Shown: positions 8,531 through 18,083 of the stretch, piece by piece
Layout: each line of letters starts with the position of its first letter
Numbering within the stretch: position 1 is the first letter of the stretch
Origin: Anoxybacillus tepidamans PS2
GTDB taxonomy: Bacteria > Bacillota > Bacilli > Bacillales > Anoxybacillaceae
Length of the DNA stretch: 45,862 bases
Reading direction: 5' to 3'
Assembly: GCF_000620165.1 (NCBI RefSeq)
Contig: NZ_JHVN01000022.1
Location: 1-45,862, forward strand
Notes under the pieces: model-generated
The model's database searches: none
Told to the model about the DNA's origin: nothing
The model's input: only the letters and a program-made list of their open reading frames with translations
Made by a program: the position numbers and the translations under genes

Positions 8531-9133
8531 ATGTTTGTCCGTACAGAAAATGCGTCTACATTTTTTCGCTTATATCCGGTCGTTTCAACTATTATTGTAG
8601 CTCATGTTATTTTTTTTCTTTTATCCTCTATCCCTACTCCGCTATCTAACAATATATTAAAAACGTTGATTGGGTTCAATGCGGCTATATTTCAAGGTGA
8701 ATATTGGAGACTTGTTACCCCTCTTTTTTTGCATGTTCACCTAGGGCATATGATCGTTAATTCCGTTTCTCTCACGCTATTTGGACCTGCTTTAGAAAAG
8801 ATCATCGGCAAATCGATGTTTCTTGTAGCCTATGTGGGCAGTGGAGTGTTGGCTAACGTGGCCACTCTATTTCTCGCTCCTCCAATGTACAGCCACCTTG
8901 GCGCTTCTGGAGCTATTTTCGGGCTGCTCGGCATTTACAGTTACCTTGTTTTTTTCCATCGCGAAATCATGAATCAGCACTACTCCCATATTATCTTCGC
9001 CGCATTAATTGTCGGATTCATAATGACACTAACCGCTACTCATACAAACATTATCTCTCATTTTTTTGGCTTTTTAGGGGGGGCCATTTTAGCTCCGTTC
9101 GTCGCTTTTCGTACGAAGCTTTATGGACGCTAG
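8531..9133 (+). CDS. ydcA: Rhomboid-family intramembrane serine protease
   Basis: A 200-aa membrane protein with about six membrane segments. The catalytic serine motif GASG (Ser126) and the catalytic His177 (SHFFGFLGG) in the last helices are both present, as are the L1 loop WR motif (EYWRLVTP) and HLGHMIVNS. It should cleave transmembrane substrates within the bilayer; targets are unknown. It is homologous to B. subtilis YdcA, which sits at the same place. AGAGGAG 7 nt before ATG supports the start. Confidence 0.93.
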   Translation: MFVRTENASTFFRLYPVVSTIIVAHVIFFLLSSIPTPLSNNILKTLIGFNAAIFQGEYWRLVTPLFLHVHLGHMIVNSVSLTLFGPALEKIIGKSMFLVAYVGSGVLANVATLFLAPPMYSHLGASGAIFGLLGIYSYLVFFHREIMNQHYSHIIFAALIVGFIMTLTATHTNIISHFFGFLGGAILAPFVAFRTKLYGR

Positions 9134-9141
9134 CAATAAAG

Positions 9142-9170
9142 AAAAAACGATGCTCTTCGCATCGTTTTTT
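9142..9170. terminator. Bidirectional terminator between rhomboid gene and cshA
   Basis: AAAAAACGATGC (9142-9153) pairs with GCATCGTTTTTT (9159-9170), with A/T runs in both directions between convergent genes. Confidence 0.9.
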
Positions 9171-9173
9171 TCT

Positions 9174-10589
9174 TTATCTCGCTACACGCCGGCTTTTCGA
9201 TGGGCGGGTTCGGGCTGTTTCCTTTGTTTGGCCGCTTTTTCGATTGATCCGTTTCTTCTCTTTTTTCACTGGAAGCGGCGGCTCTTCAGTTAACATGACC
9301 GGCGTCGTGTCAGGTTCTTTTGTAAGCATTTTAATGCAGGCTGCCACAAGAGAAACAGAATCATGCTCTTCTAACAATTCTTCAGCAGCACGTTTATAAA
9401 ATGACAAATTTTCGTTCTCTACAACCGACAACAGCTTCTCGATGGCAATGCGCTGTTGTCCTTCGAGCGCCTCGTCGAGTGTTGGCGGTCTCATGCGCTC
9501 CATTCTTCGTTTTGTCGTTCTTTCAATATTATGAAGCTGGCCAATCTCGCGAGGGGTTACAAACGTCATTGCTACCCCCGTTTTTCCGGCACGTCCTGTA
9601 CGGCCAATACGATGCACATAACTTTCCGGATCCTGCGGAATATCGAAGTTATAAACGTGCGTGACCCCAGAAATATCGAGTCCTCTTGCCGCTACATCGG
9701 TCGCAACTAAAATTTCAATGGACCCTTCTTTGAATTTGCGAAGCACTGAAAGACGTTTGGCTTGGCTTAAATCTCCATGAATTCCTTCCGCTGCATAGCC
9801 CCTTAAATTCAACGCCTCAGCAAGTTCATCAACGCGGCGTTTCGTGCGGCCAAACACAATCGCCAATTCAGGCGCTTGAATATCCAACAGCCTTGTTAAA
9901 ATATCAAATTTTTTCTTTTCTTGGATTTCTAAATAATATTGTTCAATATTCGGAACGGTCATCTCTTTCGCCTTCACTTTTACAAGCTGCGGATTGTTCA
10001 TAAATCGCTCCGCAATACGGCGAATTGGTTCTGGCATCGTCGCTGAGAACAGAAGTGTCTGCCTTTCGGTCGGCACATGACCTAAAATCGCTTCAATATC
10101 ATCGACGAACCCCATATTCAACATTTCGTCCGCCTCATCTAATACAACGGTATGCACATGTTCAAGGCGTAGCGTTCTCCGATTGATATGGTCAATGATT
10201 CTTCCAGGTGTTCCAACGATAATATGTGGGCGTTTTTTCAAAGCGCGAATTTGTCGCTCAATGTCCTGTCCTCCATAAATCGGTAAGACACGAACACGCT
10301 TGATAGATCCAATCTTATATAACTCCTCCGATACTTGAATGGCTAATTCACGCGTCGGAGCGACGACGAGACCTTGAATCATATCCTTCTTCGTATCTAC
10401 CTTTTCAATCAGAGGAATACCAAACGCCGCAGTCTTTCCCGTTCCGGTCTGCGCTTGTCCGATCACATCTTTATTTTGCAAACTTAGTGGAATAGTTTGT
10501 GCTTGAATGGGAGTCGTCTCTTCAAATCCCATTCGACTAATCGCTTTCATTAGCTCATTGCTTAATCCTAATTCATGAAATGTTGTCAA
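9174..10589 (-). CDS. cshA: CshA-type DEAD-box ATP-dependent RNA helicase
   Basis: A 471-aa RNA helicase with the full motif set: Q motif (GFEETTPIQ, Gln29), Walker A AQTGTGKT (46-53), PTRELA (79-84), DEAD (151-154), SAT (182-184) and [11 protein letters not shown] in the second RecA domain. The basic C-terminal tail ([13 protein letters not shown]...) is typical of CshA, which works in the degradosome-like network, ribosome assembly and cold adaptation. The start is TTG at 10589, with AAGGAG about 11 nt upstream. It is somewhat shorter than B. subtilis CshA (494 aa). Confidence 0.95.
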   Translation of the reverse strand: MTTFHELGLSNELMKAISRMGFEETTPIQAQTIPLSLQNKDVIGQAQTGTGKTAAFGIPLIEKVDTKKDMIQGLVVAPTRELAIQVSEELYKIGSIKRVRVLPIYGGQDIERQIRALKKRPHIIVGTPGRIIDHINRRTLRLEHVHTVVLDEADEMLNMGFVDDIEAILGHVPTERQTLLFSATMPEPIRRIAERFMNNPQLVKVKAKEMTVPNIEQYYLEIQEKKKFDILTRLLDIQAPELAIVFGRTKRRVDELAEALNLRGYAAEGIHGDLSQAKRLSVLRKFKEGSIEILVATDVAARGLDISGVTHVYNFDIPQDPESYVHRIGRTGRAGKTGVAMTFVTPREIGQLHNIERTTKRRMERMRPPTLDEALEGQQRIAIEKLLSVVENENLSFYKRAAEELLEEHDSVSLVAACIKMLTKEPDTTPVMLTEEPPLPVKKEKKRINRKSGQTKETARTRPSKSRRVAR

Positions 10590-10714
10590 TGCTATTCATT
10601 CTCCTTTTACTTCCTTACTGTTCAAAACCGTTCTTCCCAAACGAAGGATGGGGCCTTGGACATTATGGAATTTATCATACCATTTCTATACCTCTTGTGC
10701 AATAAATACCATTT

Positions 10715-11407
10715 TCAAGCATGCTCCCTTAAAAAATGCTCGACCTCTTTAAACAGAGTATAGCGATCAGGTTCATGACAAACGTGATGACGTGAAGAAG
10801 GTAGAAATAATAATTTTTTCTTTGTAGAGCCTACCGTTTCATACACATAGCGTGCGCTTTTCATCGGTACAATCCCATCCAGCTCTCCTTGAGCAATCAA
10901 TACAGGGATATGAACGTTAGGCAGCTGCGGGCGGACTTCATGGACCAACTTTCGGAACTCGACTGTAGCAGCAAGCGGAGTCGTAGCGATTTTCTCTTTA
11001 TAACGGATGAATACTGGATGTTCCTTTAGCTGCCGCTGTAACCCGGCATAAACCATCTCGCCTACTTCTTTAAGCAGCTGCTTTGGATTGATATAGTAAA
11101 AAGCAGGACTTAATAATACGACCTTACTAATCGGATATTTCGCTGCTAAATAGGAAGTGATGACCCCTCCCATTGAAAAACCGATGACATGAACAATATC
11201 GCATTTTTTCATTAAACGTTGTAACTCTGCTTCCGCCGCCGCAAGCCATTGATCATACGTGATTCCTTTCAACCGAAGCGTTTCGCCATGCCCCGGCAAA
11301 GTCACTAGTTCGACGAGCCAATCTGTTCTTTCTTGCAGGTAGCGGGCAAGAGGCTCGACCTCGTATGGTCCTCCCGTAAAACCATGGATACATAAACAGC
11401 CAATCAT
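10715..11407 (-). CDS. Alpha/beta-hydrolase carboxylesterase
   Basis: A 230-aa cytoplasmic serine hydrolase related to the thermostable Geobacillus carboxylesterase Est30 and YvaK. The oxyanion motif HGFTGGPYE is near the N-terminus; the nucleophile is Ser78 in GFSMGG, the acid Asp177 in GELDGIVP, and the base a histidine in SRHHVCHE (207/208). Likely hydrolyses short- to medium-chain esters. It sits between murF and cshA in the same direction, separated from murF by a terminator. The natural substrate cannot be read from sequence. Confidence 0.87.
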   Translation of the reverse strand: MIGCLCIHGFTGGPYEVEPLARYLQERTDWLVELVTLPGHGETLRLKGITYDQWLAAAEAELQRLMKKCDIVHVIGFSMGGVITSYLAAKYPISKVVLLSPAFYYINPKQLLKEVGEMVYAGLQRQLKEHPVFIRYKEKIATTPLAATVEFRKLVHEVRPQLPNVHIPVLIAQGELDGIVPMKSARYVYETVGSTKKKLLFLPSSRHHVCHEPDRYTLFKEVEHFLREHA

Positions 11408-11440
11408 CAGCTATCACCACCCCTCACAAAAAAGAAAGGG

Positions 11441-11467
11441 GGAGGTATACGCGTTCGCATATCCTCC
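11441..11467 (-). terminator. Terminator after murF
   Basis: GGAGGTAT (11441-11448) pairs with ATATCCTCC (11459-11467). Reading leftwards, C-rich then T-rich sequence (CTTTCTTTTTT) follows. Confidence 0.75.
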
Positions 11468-11473
11468 TACACC

Positions 11474-12853
11474 TTATGCTTGCAAGTCATGGATGATTTC
11501 TTCTAATTTCATTCCTCTTGATGCTTTAAATAAAATAACATCATCCGCGGTAACGATCGCACAAAGATCTTTAGCTAATACTTTCTTATCATCATATGCT
11601 TTGATTCGTCCCTTTGGAAACGAATCTTGAGCGGTAAGGGCAATTTGTTCAGCAAGCCGGCCGTATGTGAACACATAATCGACTTTTTCCGGCTGCAGCA
11701 TCTCGCCAATTTGTTTGTGAAACTCGACTTCCTGTTCGCCAAGTTCCAGCATATCGCCTAATACCGCAATTTTTTTCTCATATCCCGTCAGCTCAAAAAG
11801 CAACTCAAGAGCCGCTTTCATCGACGTTGGGCTGGCATTGTACGCATCATTAATGATCGTAGCGCCGTTTTTCGCTTGCACAATTTCCATACGCATGCGC
11901 GTAATTTGCAGCTCAGCGAGGCTCTCTTGAATCGCTTCCCAGCTTACACCAAACGTGCGTGCTACCGAAATTGCAGCGAGCGCATTATATACATGATGTC
12001 TTCCTAAAATCGGAAGAAAAAGACGATATTCCGGCGCTTGATTCACGGTAAATGATGTTCCGTTTGCCTCCAACGAAATGGTTAGTGGGTAATAGTCATT
12101 AGACGCTTCCTGACCGAACGTAATCGTGCGGAAAGGGCATTCCATTTGTCGAACTCTCGTTTGTAAAAGTGGTTCATCTCCGTAATAAATAAACACGCCA
12201 TCCCGCTGCAAACCAGAGATAATTTCTAGTTTCGCACGAGCGATGCCATCCCGCGAACCTAGCTCCTGCATATGCGATTCGCCAATGTTTGTAATAATGG
12301 CCGCATCCGGTTCGGCGATCTTTGATAAAAGTTCGATTTCCCCGAAATTGCTCATGCCCATCTCGACGACTGCCATTTCTGTATTTTCTTCTAAGCGAAG
12401 CAGCGTAAGCGGCACCCCGATATGGTTATTAAGATTTCCTTCTGTTTTTTGCACTTTATATGTTGTAGCTAATAAGGCATATACGATATCTTTCGTAGTT
12501 GTCTTTCCGTTGCTTCCTGTAATACCCACTACTTTTGTCGGCAGCTGTTTTCGATAGCGATGAGCAAGCTGCTGGAGCGCCTGCAGCGTATCATCAACAA
12601 AAATGAGCGGAACGTTTTCTGGCGGATTCGCTTCATTTTCCGCCCACAGCGCCGCGCTTGCGCCTTTCGCAAACGCATCCGCCACAAAGGCATGGCCGTT
12701 AAAATTCGCGCCCTTCAGCGGAATATATAAATTCCCAGGCTGAATCGTTCTTGTATCGGTAGACACACCTTTGATCAACACATCATAAAAGGACTCGGCA
12801 AGGCCGCGCCCATCTGTCATTTCCTCAATAGCGCGTAATGTGCGAACAATCAT
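11474..12853 (-). CDS. murF: UDP-MurNAc-tripeptide--D-Ala-D-Ala ligase
   Basis: A 459-aa Mur ligase that adds the D-Ala-D-Ala dipeptide made by Ddl to UDP-MurNAc-tripeptide. The ATP-binding GSNGKTTTK begins near residue 113; NLNNHIGVPLTLLRL and INDAYNASPTSM are the central and C-terminal signatures. Length is normal for the family. The start ATG follows AAGGGGA. It follows ddl by 25 bp, so ddl and murF are probably one transcript, as in Bacillus. Confidence 0.97.
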   Translation of the reverse strand: MIVRTLRAIEEMTDGRGLAESFYDVLIKGVSTDTRTIQPGNLYIPLKGANFNGHAFVADAFAKGASAALWAENEANPPENVPLIFVDDTLQALQQLAHRYRKQLPTKVVGITGSNGKTTTKDIVYALLATTYKVQKTEGNLNNHIGVPLTLLRLEENTEMAVVEMGMSNFGEIELLSKIAEPDAAIITNIGESHMQELGSRDGIARAKLEIISGLQRDGVFIYYGDEPLLQTRVRQMECPFRTITFGQEASNDYYPLTISLEANGTSFTVNQAPEYRLFLPILGRHHVYNALAAISVARTFGVSWEAIQESLAELQITRMRMEIVQAKNGATIINDAYNASPTSMKAALELLFELTGYEKKIAVLGDMLELGEQEVEFHKQIGEMLQPEKVDYVFTYGRLAEQIALTAQDSFPKGRIKAYDDKKVLAKDLCAIVTADDVILFKASRGMKLEEIIHDLQA

Positions 12854-12878
12854 TGTAGATCCCCTTCATTGTATGATT

Positions 12879-13973
12879 TTAAAACGTATATGTGATGGTC
12901 TGCTTCTCTTCATGTCGTTCAATCGCGAGCTGAACTAGCTTTTCAATCAGCTCAGAATAAGGAACACCAGTATGCTTCCAAAGAAGCGGGAACATACTAA
13001 AAGGAGTAAAGCCAGGCATCGTATTGACTTCGTTAATATATACAGCGCCGTCGCTTGTTAGGAAAAAGTCCGCGCGCACGAGCCCAGAAAGGTCGAGCGC
13101 CTTAAACGCTGTAATTGCCATCTGTTGGATCGTCTCATATTGCTCATCAGTAATATCTGCTGGAATGATTAATTCTGTGTTCCCGTCCTCATATTTCGCT
13201 TGATAATCATAAAACTCTTTCTTTGGTACAATCTCACCGACAACAGAACAAATCGGGTCCTCATTTCCGATGACACCGATTTCCACTTCACGACCAACAA
13301 TCGCTTCTTCTACAATAATTTTTCGGTCATATTGAAATGCTACAGCAAACGCTTCTTGAAGATCTTCCCGCTTTTTGCATTTCGAAATGCCGACGCTTGA
13401 TCCAGCGTTTGCCGGCTTTACGAAACAAGGATAACCAAGTTCGATTTCCACTTTTTCATAAGCAGCATTCTCATCTTGCTTCCATTCCTTTTTCAAAAAC
13501 GATACATATTTCGCTTGACGAAGCCCTGCTTGCGCAAACAAATTTTTCATCATTACTTTATCCATTCCTACCGCTGAAGCCAGCACGCCGTTTCCAACAT
13601 AAGGAAGGTTCAATAACTCTAGCAATCCTTGGACTGTTCCGTCTTCTCCATTTGGACCATGCAAGAGAGGAAAAATAACATCGATCGTTTCTTCCTTTTG
13701 TTCATGCATATGCATTTCGGCCGCAACTGGCTTTTGATTTAAGGCAACTGGCAAAATCGTCTTTGCTTCTGGCTTCATTTCAAGCTGCTTGACATCTTGA
13801 ATCGGGCCCGTCAATTTTTCTCCTTTGACCCACTGCCCTTCTGTTGTAATATAAATTGGAATCACATCAAATTTTGCTTGATCAATCGCATTCATCACCG
13901 CCATTGCGGTTTGTAACGATACTTTATGTTCAGGCGATTTTCCGCCATATAACACTCCAAGTCTTGTTTTCAT
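12879..13973 (-). CDS. ddl: D-alanine--D-alanine ligase
   Basis: A 364-aa ATP-grasp enzyme joining two D-Ala. The N-terminus [16 protein letters not shown], the central [15 protein letters not shown] and the C-terminal [12 protein letters not shown] (metal-binding Asn/Glu) mark the family. Of the possible starts, ATG 13973 is preceded by GAGGGGGAT and begins at the conserved first strand; an ATG at 14057 would add 28 non-conserved residues. First gene of a ddl-murF pair. Confidence 0.96.
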   Translation of the reverse strand: MKTRLGVLYGGKSPEHKVSLQTAMAVMNAIDQAKFDVIPIYITTEGQWVKGEKLTGPIQDVKQLEMKPEAKTILPVALNQKPVAAEMHMHEQKEETIDVIFPLLHGPNGEDGTVQGLLELLNLPYVGNGVLASAVGMDKVMMKNLFAQAGLRQAKYVSFLKKEWKQDENAAYEKVEIELGYPCFVKPANAGSSVGISKCKKREDLQEAFAVAFQYDRKIIVEEAIVGREVEIGVIGNEDPICSVVGEIVPKKEFYDYQAKYEDGNTELIIPADITDEQYETIQQMAITAFKALDLSGLVRADFFLTSDGAVYINEVNTMPGFTPFSMFPLLWKHTGVPYSELIEKLVQLAIERHEEKQTITYTF

Positions 13974-14089
13974 TCGAGATCCCCCTCTTCTTGTTTCCAC
14001 AATTTTTATTGTACCATGTTTCCATCGTCTTCGTATGATACTTTTATATGAGATCAATAGGTTGTTTCGCCACTCCCGCCAAATAGGAA

Positions 14090-14129
14090 AAACACCGTCT
14101 AATGCGGACTTTGCTATTAGACGGTGTTT
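14090..14129 (-). terminator. Terminator after the UgtP-like gene
   Basis: AACACCGTCTAAT (about 14091-14103) pairs with ATTAGACGGTGTTT (14116-14129). A leftward T-rich run follows. Confidence 0.8.
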
Positions 14130-14132
14130 GTT

Positions 14133-15275
14133 CTATTTAGAAAGAGCTTTTTCGTTCTTTTCTTGCATGAGAACGAGTTTCTTTAACGAATCCTGAGCCG
14201 TTTGTTCAATTTGGGAGAAATATTCAGCAATTCGTTTGTAGAAACGGCTTTGTTCCATTTCATCATTTAGCACATGCCAAATTTTTTGTTCGTAATGATC
14301 CATCCTGCTTAAATTATAGATGAGCCCTTTTGCTTCAAGATAACGCAAATTAATTTGCTCTTGTCCAGGCAAATATCCAATTGTAAATAACGGAATGCGC
14401 TTGTGTAACACTTCGCTGACCGTTACCCCGCCCGGCTTTGTAATTACCGCATCGGCCTCTTCGTATAAGCGATTCATATCCTCAATGCTCGAAATATAAG
14501 GGAGAGGACGAATATGCGGTTGTTTCCAACGCAAAATTTCTTCGTAAAGCGCCTTGTTATTTCCGCATAAAACGGAATAACGAAATCGGTGCGAACCCTT
14601 CATTTTTCTAAAAAAATCAAGAATGTTTCCCAACCCTTGATTGCCTCCAGCGACCAATAAATGCGGGCGATAAGACGTGCCTCGTTGCCCGTATTTGCGA
14701 GCCATGAACGTCTCATGGACAGGAATGCCTGTGACGATCACGCGATCCTTCGCAATTCCATATTTTAAAATTAACTCTTGCTTCGCCTCCTGATGCGGAA
14801 CAAAGTGATAATCGATTCCTTTTTTTCCCCAAACACCGTTCATAAAAAAATCCGTATAAACATTAATAACAGGAACATCTACTAAACGTCTCCTTTTTAG
14901 ACGCTGCAAAATGCGTGAAGGAAACGAATGTGTACAAACGATAAGGTGCGGTTCCTCTTTTTCGAGCATCCGCTTCATTTTATGCTCAAAATAAGGTAGC
15001 CAAGGCTCAAGGTGAATCCATTCGCTTCTTTGAACATCCCGGTACATTAACATTTTATAGATATGATGGTATGAAGAAGGATGCGATCGTATCCAACGAA
15101 GATATACCTCTGAAACCAACTTTTCAATGTATTCATTACAATAGCTCAAAAAATCGACTTTTCTACAGTTGACAAATGAAAATTGTCGTTGTAAAGAGTC
15201 GATGAGTACATCAGCCACTTTATGATGTCCCGAACTCATTTGAAACAACGGCAAGACAAGAACTCTCATGGTCAC
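14133..15275 (-). CDS. UgtP/MGDG-synthase-like glycosyltransferase
   Basis: A 380-aa GT28-type glycosyltransferase with an N-terminal MGDG-synthase domain (LPLFQMSSGHHKVADVL) and a C-terminal nucleotide-sugar domain (ITKPGGVTVSEVL, PGQEQINLRYL). B. subtilis UgtP adds glucose to diacylglycerol to make the glycolipid anchor of lipoteichoic acid; this protein has the same domain order and length (UgtP 382 aa) but diverges, so the exact acceptor is open. The start may be GTG 15275 or ATG 15269; AAAGGGAG precedes. It forms a leftward cluster with a DedA protein and a polysaccharide deacetylase. Confidence 0.8.
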   Translation of the reverse strand: MTMRVLVLPLFQMSSGHHKVADVLIDSLQRQFSFVNCRKVDFLSYCNEYIEKLVSEVYLRWIRSHPSSYHHIYKMLMYRDVQRSEWIHLEPWLPYFEHKMKRMLEKEEPHLIVCTHSFPSRILQRLKRRRLVDVPVINVYTDFFMNGVWGKKGIDYHFVPHQEAKQELILKYGIAKDRVIVTGIPVHETFMARKYGQRGTSYRPHLLVAGGNQGLGNILDFFRKMKGSHRFRYSVLCGNNKALYEEILRWKQPHIRPLPYISSIEDMNRLYEEADAVITKPGGVTVSEVLHKRIPLFTIGYLPGQEQINLRYLEAKGLIYNLSRMDHYEQKIWHVLNDEMEQSRFYKRIAEYFSQIEQTAQDSLKKLVLMQEKNEKALSK

Positions 15276-15286
15276 GATAGCTCCCT

Positions 15287-15883
15287 TTAATTTTCAAATT
15301 GTTTTTTGCCTAGTAGTTGTTTAATCCATACAACTGCTAGGAAGAGCAGAAAAAGAGCCAACCCGATTAAAGGAATGGAAGCGAGCGGAATGCGCATATG
15401 CTGACCTAAAAACAAACCGACCGACATAACAGGAGCGACCCATAATAATGCTCCCACAAAAGAGAGAAACAAAAACAAAGAAAACGGAAAGCGAATGACT
15501 CCCGCCATATACGGGGAAATTTGTCTCACTCCCGGAAGATAAAAGCCAAATAAAACGAGCCATTTTCCATACTTCTTAAATAAATGATTCGTTCGCTCCC
15601 ATCTTTCCTCTTTCATTCCTATATACTTTCCATATCTTTTTATAAACGGATGACCAAAATAATAGCCGATTCCGTAAGCAGCTATCATTCCCATTGTAGC
15701 ACCGAACCAGCTAACAAGAAAACAATATGCCCATTCCAATTGTTGTTGGGAAATTAGCACGCCAAGAAAAAACAGCAAACTTTCCTCCGGAGCGGGAATG
15801 CCGACAATTCCAAAAAAGAGGAAGAGGAAAATAATAAAATAACCATATGATTGTATATATGAAAAAATGATGTTTGTATCCAT
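15287..15883 (-). CDS. DedA-family membrane protein
   Basis: A 198-aa integral membrane protein of the DedA/VTT family. About five membrane segments are visible. GIPAPEESLLFFLG near the N-terminus and RQISPYMAGVIRFPF in the second half are the characteristic reentrant-loop motifs (conserved glutamates and arginine). Members transport lipids such as undecaprenyl phosphate or phosphatidylethanolamine across the membrane; which applies here is not decidable. The start ATG 15883 has AGAGAGGG upstream; an upstream frame start at 15928 would run into the preceding gene. Confidence 0.88.
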   Translation of the reverse strand: MDTNIIFSYIQSYGYFIIFLFLFFGIVGIPAPEESLLFFLGVLISQQQLEWAYCFLVSWFGATMGMIAAYGIGYYFGHPFIKRYGKYIGMKEERWERTNHLFKKYGKWLVLFGFYLPGVRQISPYMAGVIRFPFSLFLFLSFVGALLWVAPVMSVGLFLGQHMRIPLASIPLIGLALFLLFLAVVWIKQLLGKKQFEN

Positions 15884-15893
15884 ATAACCCTCT

Positions 15894-16616
15894 CTACATA
15901 GACGATATCTGTTTGTTAGTTTGTACATTCATCATATCGCTAATCGTAACCCACTCCATCTTTTGGGCTTTTTCCTCTTCTAACAAGAGCTCTAAAGCGC
16001 TAATCATGTTTCCTGGCGCTTTTTCGTCCGCGCCGAAAGTCTCGCCGCTGTCATGTAATACAATGATCGCTCGATCGGTTAAGCTATTTTTTAAACGCTG
16101 AAACAGCCCATGAACTCCGACGCGTTCCTTCCAATCACCAAGTATGTGCGTCCACATAATTGTTTTATACTTCGCTTGCACGAGCCATGTAAATATATTG
16201 AAATGTCCCCAAGGCGGACGGTAATAAATTGGACGCTGCCCAGTAATTTCTTCGATGATGCGAGCCGATTTGTGTAGTCCTTGCTGCAGAAATAGGGGAA
16301 GCACGAACCAATTGCTCACATGGCGATAGTTATGCAAGCCAATTTCATGGCCTTCTTCATGCATTCTTCTAATAATTTCAGGGTGCTGTTTTGCTTTCTT
16401 CCCAACAACAAAAAAAGTGGCTTTTACACCATGTTTTTTCAGCAAATCCAACAGTTGCGGCGTATAATACGGGTCAGGCCCGTCATCAAACGTTAAGGCG
16501 ATAGCGCCTTCTTTCAATCCTTTTTTGTAAATTCCTAACCCCATTTGGCGAATGAGAATCGTGGGAATAACCCCATATATTATGATCAAGCATAACAATA
16601 TAAAAGCTGCGGTCAT
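15894..16616 (-). CDS. NodB-type polysaccharide deacetylase
   Basis: A 240-aa protein with an N-terminal membrane anchor or signal (AAFILLCLIIIYGVIP) and a NodB catalytic domain. TFDDGPDP gives the catalytic Asp44 and metal Asp45, HNYRH (95-99) the two metal histidines, and RPPWGH the third motif. It probably removes acetyl groups from a cell-wall polymer outside the membrane. ATG 16616 follows AGAGGTG; the frame is open further up to 16703 but without a ribosome site. First gene of the deacetylase-DedA-glycosyltransferase group, divergent from murG. Confidence 0.88.
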   Translation of the reverse strand: MTAAFILLCLIIIYGVIPTILIRQMGLGIYKKGLKEGAIALTFDDGPDPYYTPQLLDLLKKHGVKATFFVVGKKAKQHPEIIRRMHEEGHEIGLHNYRHVSNWFVLPLFLQQGLHKSARIIEEITGQRPIYYRPPWGHFNIFTWLVQAKYKTIMWTHILGDWKERVGVHGLFQRLKNSLTDRAIIVLHDSGETFGADEKAPGNMISALELLLEEEKAQKMEWVTISDMMNVQTNKQISSM

Positions 16617-16810
16617 ATAAACACCTCTTGATATAAAGGACGCAATCAAGCATGTTGCAGCATCATCGCTCCAAAAATGCAATTCTGTTTTGTTTTCAAA
16701 CATTTATATATCGTTCTCTGCTATAATACAATACGGAATGGTGAAAGAAAAGATTCAAAGAATCTAGCGTATATTGTTCAATGATGAACGACAAAAGACA
16801 GGTGATGAGA

Positions 16811-17890
16811 TTGAATAAAAAAATTATGCTTACTGGTGGCGGTTCGGCGGGACACGTAACCGTCAACATCGCACTAATTCCAAAGTTGAAAGAACGCGGA
16901 TGGGACGTTCGTTATATCGGTTCACACAACGGTATTGAACGAGAACTGATTGCCCAGGTACAAGATGTTCCATATTTTCCGATTTCAACAGGAAAATTGC
17001 GGCGTTACTTTGACTGGAACAACTTTAAAGATCCGTTCAAAGTGCTTAAAGGGACATTCGAGGCTTATCGACTCATTAAAAAGGAAAAGCCGAGCGTTGT
17101 CTTTTCCAAAGGGGGATTCGTTTCCGTCCCTGTCATTATTGGCGCTTGGCTAAACGGTGTGCCGACGATTATCCATGAATCGGATATTACTCCGGGACTT
17201 GCTAATAAAATCGCCATGCCGTTTGCGACAAAAATTTGCGTAACCTTTCCCGAAACATTGCCGCACGTCAACGAACAAAAAGGCATTTATGTCGGAGCGG
17301 TTGTCCGAGAAGAGTTGAAACAAGGAAGCGCCGACAAAGGGCGGGAACATTGCCAATTTGAAAAAGGTAAGCCCGTTCTGCTTGTCATGGGCGGAAGCTT
17401 AGGATCGAAACGCATTAACGACGCGTTGCGCGCGAATTTGCGGACGCTTCTTGCCGATTTTCAAATTGTTCATATTTGCGGAAAGGGAAACGTCGATGCT
17501 GCATTCGCCCATGAAAAAGGCTATAAACAGTTTGAGTACGTTCATGACGAGCTGCCGCACATCATGGCGATGGCGGACATCGTGTTATCAAGAGCCGGCT
17601 CCAACTCCATTTTCGAATTTTTAACATTGAAAAAACCGATGCTCCTCATCCCGCTTTCAAAAGGAGCCAGCCGCGGCGACCAAATTTTAAACGCGCGCTC
17701 GTTCGAAAAATCCGGATATGCCGACGTGTTGATGGAAGAAGACTTAACGAACGAATCGCTGCGCGAAGCAATTTACCGACTATACCGCAACAAAGAGAGT
17801 TATATTGGAAAGATGAACAATTCTGAAGCAACCGACGCGTTGCATAAGTTGCTTTCGCTTATTGAAGAAGCGGGGAAAAGTAAACGATAA
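16811..17890 (+). CDS. murG: MurG-type GlcNAc transferase (staphylococcal-type paralogue)
   Basis: A 359-aa GT28 enzyme for lipid II formation (UDP-GlcNAc plus lipid I). GGGSAGH (9-15) is the glycine-rich donor loop, followed by [24 protein letters not shown] and MGGSLGSKR. These segments match the S. aureus MurG and the second MurG of the B. cereus group more closely than B. subtilis MurG, so this may be a second copy; the usual murG would lie in the dcw cluster elsewhere. The TTG start at 16811 has AGGTG six bases upstream. A TATAAT lies at about 16722. Confidence 0.9.
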   Translation: MNKKIMLTGGGSAGHVTVNIALIPKLKERGWDVRYIGSHNGIERELIAQVQDVPYFPISTGKLRRYFDWNNFKDPFKVLKGTFEAYRLIKKEKPSVVFSKGGFVSVPVIIGAWLNGVPTIIHESDITPGLANKIAMPFATKICVTFPETLPHVNEQKGIYVGAVVREELKQGSADKGREHCQFEKGKPVLLVMGGSLGSKRINDALRANLRTLLADFQIVHICGKGNVDAAFAHEKGYKQFEYVHDELPHIMAMADIVLSRAGSNSIFEFLTLKKPMLLIPLSKGASRGDQILNARSFEKSGYADVLMEEDLTNESLREAIYRLYRNKESYIGKMNNSEATDALHKLLSLIEEAGKSKR

Positions 17891-17894
17891 AAAA

Positions 17895-17926
17895 ACATGG
17901 CGCCTGTAAGCATATGGGTGCCATGT
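17895..17926 (+). terminator. Terminator after murG
   Basis: ACATGGCGCC (17895-17904) pairs with GGTGCCATGT (17917-17926) allowing one wobble, then AATTTTT. The stretch to 18083 holds no recognisable gene. Confidence 0.83.
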
Positions 17927-18083
17927 AATTTTTCATTCGCCTCGATCAATTATGTACAATAAACCGTTTTAATCCTTTATTATCTGCTACTTCAGCCTTT
18001 TGCATATTTTATAAACAAAAACTCTATAAACAACTTCAAGACAAATCCAAAACGGCCTATTTTCCTTTTCGTAGACGGTAACA

